64,000 bases of DNA, from positions 1 to 64,000 of the forward strand of contig MU385713.1 of the NCBI GenBank assembly GCA_022497155.1. The letters run 5' to 3'. The notes under the pieces are model-generated. The model saw nothing but the letters and a program-made list of their open reading frames with translations. It searched no databases and was not told the DNA's origin. Source of the DNA: Whalleya microplaca (lineage: Eukaryota > Ascomycota > Sordariomycetes > Xylariales > Xylariaceae). A program made the position numbers and the translations under genes. Of the stretch, positions 57,730 to 64,000 are shown one piece after another (the stretch's first letter is position 1; each line of letters opens with the position of its first letter).

Positions 57730-58291
57730 CTAGTTCGACAACATAGACCTCTTCTTGTCCCTCCGCCGCTGCAGCGTCTTGCGCCCGTTGCGCGTGCGTA
57801 TGCGGCTGAGGAAGCCGTGTCTGCGCTTGCGGATCAGACGGCTCGTCCGCGCCATCGTCGGGCGCGGCCCGCACCGTATCTGCACGCCCGCCAGCGCCGG
57901 GTGTGCCGTGATGGCCGACCTCGGTACCAGGTCGAGCGCTCCCTCTGACGCTACGCCGGTGCTGGTGCTTGTGGGGATGGGAGTCATTCGGGAGAGGAGC
58001 GGGTTCGCGCTCGCGGGCCGGAAGACGCTGCTTGTGGTTGGGAGGATCGAGGGACGCAGTTGTGGGAGCGAGGTGAAGGTCCTGTGGGTGGGCGGAGTTA
58101 GCGGGTGTTTGGAGATCAACGTAGGTAGGTAGGTAGTTGTAGGTCGGCGGTTGGAGAGGAAGGTAGCTGTACCTTCTTGTAGCAACGGCTTGTATGCTCG
58201 AGACCGCCGTTATGGCTCCATGGCTGTTTCTGCCGCAAGCTCGCGATAGAGCTGCTCGGGCACTCGACGGTGCCAGAGTGAGAGACCGCAT
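57730..58291 (-). CDS. mrpl34: Mitochondrial ribosomal protein bL34m
   Basis: A small basic protein of the mitochondrial large subunit. Exon 1 (58291-58173) and exon 2 (58081-57730) join in phase through a 91-nt GTACAG...CAG intron, giving 156 residues. The N-terminus (MRSLTLAPSSARAALSRACGRN) is a classic mitochondrial presequence. The C-terminus reads TSRLIRKRRHGFLSRIRTRNGRKTLQ followed by RRRDKK, the universal L34 core. The linker (RPSILPTTSS ... GALDLVPRSA) is longer than in bacteria, as is usual in fungi. If the intron is kept, another frame stays open for 192 codons to 57713; that is probably a GC effect. The stop at 57730 sits next to a CT-rich tract. Confidence 0.95.
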
Positions 58292-60441
58292 AATTGCCCG
58301 ACGGATGGCAGGAGAATGGGTCTATGGTTGTTCAAGGCGTGTGCATGCCCTCTGCTATGATCTCCCGCGGAAGAAGGTCGTCTCGTAGTGAGCGTTGTCG
58401 CGATTGGCGCCTCTCAATTGGGGAAATGATCGTGGTGGTGTAGCGAGAGTTGAAGCACGAAAATTCGAAGATGAGGCCGGAAACTTGGTCGGCCCGGCAA
58501 GTTCCGACGACAGGTGGCGATTGGGGTTGCTCGTTTTGAAGCAAGTCGTGGAGTATCTACAGGCTGTTGTGGATGGAAGTGAGGATAGGGAAACACTCGA
58601 ATAAATATTCCAGAGGTGCATATGGCTGTTGATATCTACGCAGCTACGATGGTCCATTTGAAGTCTATGTACGAGAGCAGTTGTAGATACTTGGAATGAA
58701 TCCACGGGTTTCGCTACATGATGATACAAGCGGACAGTCGTGTTCGTGAGATTGGAAATAATAGTTCTGTGGCATCAAGTAGACGACCCTAGATGGCGAG
58801 ATGCAGTAATGTTTAAGGTCTCATGAGCTTCGCCGGTTTACGTGATAGGATAGCATCATATGTAGGCATAGTGCCTACCATACTGTCAACAGGCTTTATT
58901 TACCAGTCACTTGATACCTCAGGTCTATTGACTCGACCAGACAGCATGATTGGCATTTATTATGGTCTCAAGCTCTCGCATACGATTGCCATCCTCTACC
59001 AGTTCTACATAGCATAGCACCATTGAGTGGACGAGGCTTGAGGCATGGTATCACAGGCAGGGTTCATCTTCTTCATGGCGATGCACAAGGCACCGATCAC
59101 AACGAAAACGAGTTTGGAAGAGCAAAAATTGCGCACACTACGATCCACGAAGGATAATAGAAGAGGGTCGACTCCGCGATGTGCAATGCAGGTCTCCCCC
59201 CTTAAGACTCCCTATTCTTGAGCAGGGAGGCTTTGTACAAGGTAAGTATGAAGAAGAAAAGGAAAAGAAAAAGTCTAAGAATTTGGGAGGAAGCGCCGGT
59301 ATATATGTGTTTCCAAAGGCGGTGAGGCCGTGCACAATCAGCCAACCCGGCAGAATTTTGCTGGGCGGTCAACCATTCTGCCACGCATCAATGGAAGGAA
59401 CCTCTTAGAATGTGGGGCATATATGCATTACCTACCTTGTGTAACCTGTACAGCCTGATGAGGCAGTTACCAACGGAATTATTCCTGTGTTTGCGTCCCT
59501 ACCTAGGTACCTACCTAAGCAGCATGTATGGAAGGTACCTTGTTAGAGCTACTAGGTACCTTCCAGTTATTACATCTGTTCCATGGATCTATAATCATCT
59601 ATTTACATGTACCCATCTGTCCCTCCTACGGTATGTTGGTATAGCTAAGCTGCAAACCTTGGCTTGACAAGAACAATGACAATCTGACCTATATTGGAAC
59701 TCTGCAAGTATGTCAACCTGTACATGTATACAATGCTGTCACTAGCGCTTCTGACGACTGTTTCTATTCCTGGTTTTCTAGCACGGGTCTAGGAATCACA
59801 CAAGGCTATCAACCTGCGTGTAGGGGATAATCTCTCAGCAATCAATGTACATACAGAATAGCCGAGTGTCTAATAAGAACATCAAGAAAGTACCTACAAA
59901 GAAGATACATACATACCTACCAAGGCCTTCTCGGCCCACTCCTTTGAGAAGTTTAGCAAGGACATCAATGTGAATGTAGCTACAATAACTAAACCGTACA
60001 ATAGCTACAGTTTACATGACGTTACTGCCCAGTCTGCTAAGTAAACTTTGGGTACAGTTATGCATATATATACATGCGGGGCATGCAACAGGCCCAAATT
60101 AATCCTTCTTGCTGCATTAGGCGTGACGCGACCTCCGACTTTAAACAACCCTGGTCGCGCGTTTCTACGCGTTCTACGGTTCGGTAACCTCATTTCCTAG
60201 ACATTGTTCACTCTTTCGCCAGAAACGTGACATTCCTTGAGCTTCCATGAACTATTGCCTTTAGACGACGCAGCTTTGCCTAGACACCGAGGAGAAGCCC
60301 CCGAATTGCGATTGCATCTTCATTAAATATTCCGCTCGATACATAGGTCCTTGTAAACTGTACATCAAGTTCTTGCCTGGAAAGCCACACCTATAGCACG
60401 GTGACATCGCGAAAGAGCCCGGTGCTCAGCCAATTGCACTG
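58292..60441. other. 2.1-kb gene-poor stretch
   Basis: Intergenic sequence between the starts of bL34m and CAF-1. The ACCTAGGT palindrome at 59501-59508 lies in ACCTAGGTACCTACCTAAG, in a local run of TACCTA repeats. Short frames such as that at 58823-59017 contain membrane-like residues but lack supporting structure. No RNA gene was found. Confidence 0.55.
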
Positions 60442-62663
60442 ATGCCTCTATTTGCCTTCTCCCCGAATATTCAGGAGTCGGAAACGGCATCAAGGAAGAG
60501 AACACACGACGAATACTTAGATGCGCCCATCCAACTGGCTATTGACGACTCACTCTCTGAAAACCCCACGAGGCCGAAATCCCTCGACATGTCTACCCCG
60601 ACCATCGACACTCATTCCCGTAAGTTCTTTCATCATTGCTCTCCCTCCCACAGCAGTTTGCCAGCGGACGCATTCGATCGCTAACAAAGTACAGGCGCAG
60701 AGTTGCCTTCTGTACCAGTCATTACAATGACTTCCACTCCGGGAAGTAGCCCGGTACCTCTAACTGAAGCTGGGTCCAGCCCGCCAAATCGGGACTCTCC
60801 AACGCCAAACCCCACGCCCCCAAGTTCACTTACTTCTCAGAACAACACATCGGGAGATACCACTCAATCAAATCCCAAGATGTCTCCTGCAACCACTATC
60901 CAGACAACCAAGCCAGCGAAGCGGAAATCAACGGCAGCTGAGAAGGAGCAAGACCGCACTGAGAAGCGCCAGAAGAAGGAGGCTGAGGCAGCCGAGCGCG
61001 CTAGACTTGCAGAGCAAAGAGAGGCTGAGAGGGTCGCTAAAGCTGAGGAGAAGGCTAGACTTGCAGAGCAAAGAGAAGCTGAGAGAGTTGCTAAAGCCGA
61101 GGAGAAGGCTAGGATGGCTGCAGAAAGAGAAGCGACCAGGCTCGCCAAAGCAGCCGAGAAGGCCAAATCTGACGCCGAAAAGGAGGCAAAAAAACAGAAA
61201 AAGGAAGAGGAAGAACTAGCTGCTCGGCGCAAGGAAGAAAGGCAAAAAAATATGCTGGCCAGTTTCGTCAGACGAGCTCCTACTACACCCTCCACAAAGT
61301 CTAATGAACAGATCCTGAAGCCTTCCCCGAAACCCGACACCGACCCGGCAGCACCAAAGGAAGACGATCAGCCCGAAATGCCCGCATATGAACGTACATT
61401 TCAGCCTTTCTTCGTCAAGCGCGATGTCACCATTGCCCCACCTCCATTTCACATGGATGAGGAAACCAAAGATGCCAAGTCAGGTATTCTCGATGAGTAC
61501 ATTCGTGGGGAGCGAGGCCAGTTCAATCCGAAGCCCTTCAACCCCACAGAGACTTTTCACTTGCCATTCATCCAACGCCGTGGAATTATTCACCCGAGCG
61601 TGAGGAAAGTCATGGCCATTGTGTATGGTGATCCCAATGACAACGCGTTCGGTGCCACAGAAGACAGAACTGAGTCACAAACCGAGAAACTTGTCCTTGG
61701 TGCCCAAGATCGGCTCAATTCGGTCCCGATGAAGTACTTATCTTTTTACGAGGATGTTCGACCGCCCTATGTTGGAACCATGACTACGCCCATGTCGACC
61801 GCACAACTTCGCCAGCTAGCCCGCAGGCCAGCAGGAAAATTACTCCCGCTAAGTTACGATTACGACTCGGAGGCCGAGTGGGTCGAAGATGATGGCGAAG
61901 ACTTGGATGACATTGAGGATGAAGAGGAAGAGCAGGAGGGTTATGAGGACATGGGCGATTTAATTGATGACTCCGAGGATGTTCCCGCTCCATCTCGCCC
62001 AGCCTTTTTAGGAGAGAATGAGCCGACAAGTACGGGCATGTGCTTCGAGGATCGGAAGAGATTAGGGCCTTCTGCAACCACGTACAAGTACCGGCTTGAG
62101 TTCCTACTCGGTAAGTTCTAATTCGTGCTTTCGTCTGCTGATATCACATGGGACTAATTTGAACTATAGATACACTCGATCATCATTCAGGTATCGACCC
62201 CTTTTCCACCTCCTACTGGCCATCAGCGCCCAGAAAGGCCGCATCCGCGTCCACAGCGCCAGCCTCGATGCTGCTTGCCCCCGGCGCACCCGCGGACGAG
62301 CAGTTCTCGATGCTGATAGCCACCACAACCCAAGGCACAGGCGGCAAAAACCCCACCTCCTCCTCCGCCTCCACGGCCCTAGCAGCTATCATGAAAGGAG
62401 GCGCCGCCAGCAACGGCAACAGCAGCGAGTTCGTGCCGAAGGAGGTGTTCGACGACTTCAAGCGCGCCGTCGTCAGCGACGAGCTCCGCGAGTTCACCAA
62501 AGGCACCCTGGTGGAGATGCTGGCCAAGAAGTTCGGCAACTGCACCAAGGCCCAGGTCAAGGCCACCCTCGACAGGGTCGCCCACCGTGTCAGCGTGCCC
62601 GGAGCGGCCAAGAAGTCCGTCAAGCATTGGGCGCTGCTGCCTGCTTTTGCCCTCGCCTCGTGA
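60442..62663 (+). CDS. cac1: Chromatin assembly factor 1, large subunit (Cac1/p150)
   Basis: This histone chaperone subunit deposits H3-H4 on newly replicated or repaired DNA and binds PCNA. Exons 60442-60619, 60695-62110 and 62170-62663 join in phase (GTAAGT...CAG and GTAAGT...TAG) and give 695 residues. The order is Ser/Pro/Thr-rich disordered N-terminus; a highly charged KER coiled coil (about residues 130-240) with an 18-residue tandem unit; the block ERTFQPFFVKRDVTIAPPPFHMDEET; MKYLSFYEDVRPPYVGT; an acidic ED domain (EWVEDDGEDLDDIEDEEEEQEGYED) at about 455-490; and a C-terminal winged-helix (PKEVFDDFKRAVVSDELREFTKGTLVEMLAKKFG, then RVAHRV) that binds DNA. All are standard for Cac1. The C-terminus is continuous with a serine/alanine-rich linker (AASASTAPAS, SSSASTALAA). 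Confidence 0.96.
61000..61107 (+). repeat. In-frame 54-bp tandem duplication in cac1 KER region
   Basis: Copies at 61000-61053 and 61054-61107 encode the same 18 residues (ARLAEQREAERVAKAEEK). They differ at 4 nucleotides, all synonymous transitions, and are followed by a diverged third unit. It lies in the charged coiled coil that acts as a DNA-length ruler in CAF-1. Confidence 0.9.
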
Positions 62664-64000
62664 GGGGGGAGGTGTGTGTGGATGGGGGAGAAAGAGAGAG
62701 AGGTTTCTTGTGCGTGCGACTGGGCTTGTCTGTCTGTCAGTCGGTCAGTCAGAACACCTGGTTCATGACGTACCGGTGTCGCCAGAGATGGATGACTAGT
62801 CCTCCTGTTTGAGGCAGAGGCGGCAGCAGCAGAAGCAGAGTCAACGCACGTGCGCACAAGAGCGTGGGGATGAGTGGAGTTAGTATATTCAAGACCGCTC
62901 GGCGGCTGGTGTGCAGGAGGAATTATATTTGCTATTGCTCTACGGCAGGGGGGACTAAGAAGAATTGTACATAGATAAACTCCCGAGTCAAATTAGGTAC
63001 TTGAGAGTGGTGGGCGTCTTGATCGGTCGGTCGCTGGAGTCCGCGTGGTCAGGTAGGCCTAGGTGGACACAAAATGTAATGAATGTCATGAATGACTCTT
63101 TCTTCTTGTTCCTGTGGACTTGTGTGCTCTATCTACCTTGCCATTCAGTTGGGAAGGGGAAGGGTTTGTGAAAGTTATGTTCGATTAGCTGGTTAGTCGG
63201 TGCTGGCTAGTCAGGCTCAAGTTGAGTGACTTTGCTTCCTATTCAAAGACCGCTATTGTGTACAACAAGCCATCATGTGATGCAACAAACTATTCACAAA
63301 CATGTCAAGAAGGGAGAGGCAATGACTACGGAGACTTTGACTAGAGCAGATTCTACACCTCTCCAGAAGCTAACAAAGCGAAGAGCCCTGTTAGGAATCG
63401 AACATGACTCACTTTATTGGTGAATCACAACACATGTCTAAAGCTACATCTTGCTTTAATCTATCGGGTCCGGGTTGATGGCGTGTAGCTACAGTAGCCC
63501 CTTCAGAAAATGGCCAAGAGACACAAGTTTCCAGGTCTTGAGGTAATAGGTAGGGGCTATCAAAATTATAGGATGAATACCCGTTGATTGTTGTAAAGTC
63601 TAAGTCCAAGTGCATCTAGAGCCCTTGGGGGATGTATACTACTACCTACAGTGCAGCATGTGGGTTACCCAGCCTTGTATATTCTAACAAGAGCTTTCAT
63701 TCAGTCGAAGAGGTCTTATCAGCCCAACGACGCTGTTGACCTTAGGAAGCTTTGAAGGGATAAATGTGAACCTGACGTTTTTGCTGCGGATAATGAAGAG
63801 GCATTGCTAGATTATCTTAAGCCTGTACTTATCTTGACCATATCCGCTACACTAGGTTAGGATGTCATAAAGGTAGGTAGTAGAAGGTATGATGAGAATT
63901 ATTATTTCAACAGTAGCTTGTTACAATTATATATAAAGTTACCTCCTTAATTACTTATAACTCCTTACCGACTGTTTGACAAGGTACTTAATTAGAGACG
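62664..64000. other. Intergenic, right edge
   Basis: The CAF-1 3' flank and gene-free DNA to the window end. GTCTGTCTGTCAGTCGGTCAGTCAG-type text lies near 62,727-62,750. A 15-mer at 63388-63402 matches 6336-6350 with one mismatch, and the next bases form a short hairpin around TGACTCAC/GTGAATCA. No gene is supported. Confidence 0.6.

Noticed and set aside
58823..59017. 64-codon frame with membrane-like residues
   Set aside because: No homology that I can recognise, no splice partner, and it lies in AT-mixed intergenic text.
59330..59400. tRNA-like text on the minus strand (GTGGCAGAATGGTTGACC)
   Set aside because: It resembles a D-arm, but I could not find pairing acceptor, anticodon and T arms.
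10855..62663. A replication/repair cluster (pol3, rad16, rad7, cac1)
   Set aside because: The genes span 50 kb with many unrelated genes between. Only rad16/rad7 are truly adjacent.

Overview
The window is nuclear DNA of a filamentous ascomycete (Pezizomycotina, most likely Sordariomycetes). The genes are GC-rich and carry short introns of about 50-130 nt with GTRNGT...YAG borders. The left end is an AT-rich compartment full of transposon remnants decayed by C-to-T and G-to-A changes, as left by repeat-induced point mutation (RIP). I cannot name a genus from sequence alone. Eighteen protein genes can be supported. I rebuilt their exon chains by hand: each spliced model has an open frame, and nearly all introns have canonical borders.

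Layout. 1-480: CTG-rich minisatellite, poly-T tracts and a 12-bp tandem repeat. 480-5560: RIP-degraded transposons, including an LTR-like boundary and a Tad-like LINE whose reverse transcriptase motifs are still readable. 7.1-8.8 kb: NADP-glutamate dehydrogenase (-). 10.9-14.3 kb: DNA polymerase delta catalytic subunit (-). 15-16.5 kb: Ste24 CaaX protease (-). 17.8-18.1 kb: a 73-residue membrane protein (-). 18.7-19.1 kb: ribosomal protein eL38 (+). 19.4-20.1 kb: a hypothetical protein that may be an ABM-type dimeric barrel (-). 22.2-23.8 kb: mevalonate kinase (+). 24.3-26.1 kb: the alpha subunit of farnesyl/geranylgeranyltransferase-I with a large N-terminal insertion (+). 26.9-27.5 kb: an NTF2-like protein (-). 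28.3-29.4 kb: a Zn2Cys6 factor (-). 31.8-33.0 kb: L-serine/threonine dehydratase (+). 34.3-35.0 kb: a hypothetical (+). 35.2-36.2 kb: a NAT9-like acetyltransferase (-). 36.6-38.5 kb: mitochondrial methionyl-tRNA synthetase (-). 39.2-42.4 kb: RAD16 (-), divergent from RAD7 (+) at 43.9-45.9 kb. 47.5-49.2 kb: a flavin monooxygenase (+). 49.5-50.8 kb: a secreted class 3 lipase (-). 54.3-57.2 kb: a GH3 beta-glucosidase (+). 57.7-58.3 kb: mitochondrial ribosomal protein bL34m (-). 60.4-62.7 kb: the large subunit of CAF-1 (+).

How the genes relate. Two neighbourhoods look more than random. RAD16 and RAD7, partners in global-genome nucleotide excision repair, are divergent across a 1.5-kb promoter holding three short-period tandem repeats. 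RAD7 appears to have a start codon split by an intron and a GC-AG intron. Between 15 and 26 kb lie mevalonate kinase (isoprenoid supply), the CaaX prenyltransferase alpha subunit and the CaaX protease, three steps leading to prenylated proteins. Most of the rest is a conserved housekeeping backbone with two secreted hydrolases. I found no CRISPR array, tRNA, rRNA, telomere or secondary-metabolite cluster. The best candidates for something undescribed are the roughly 190-residue inserted region in the prenyltransferase alpha subunit and the repeat-bearing RAD16/RAD7 promoter.
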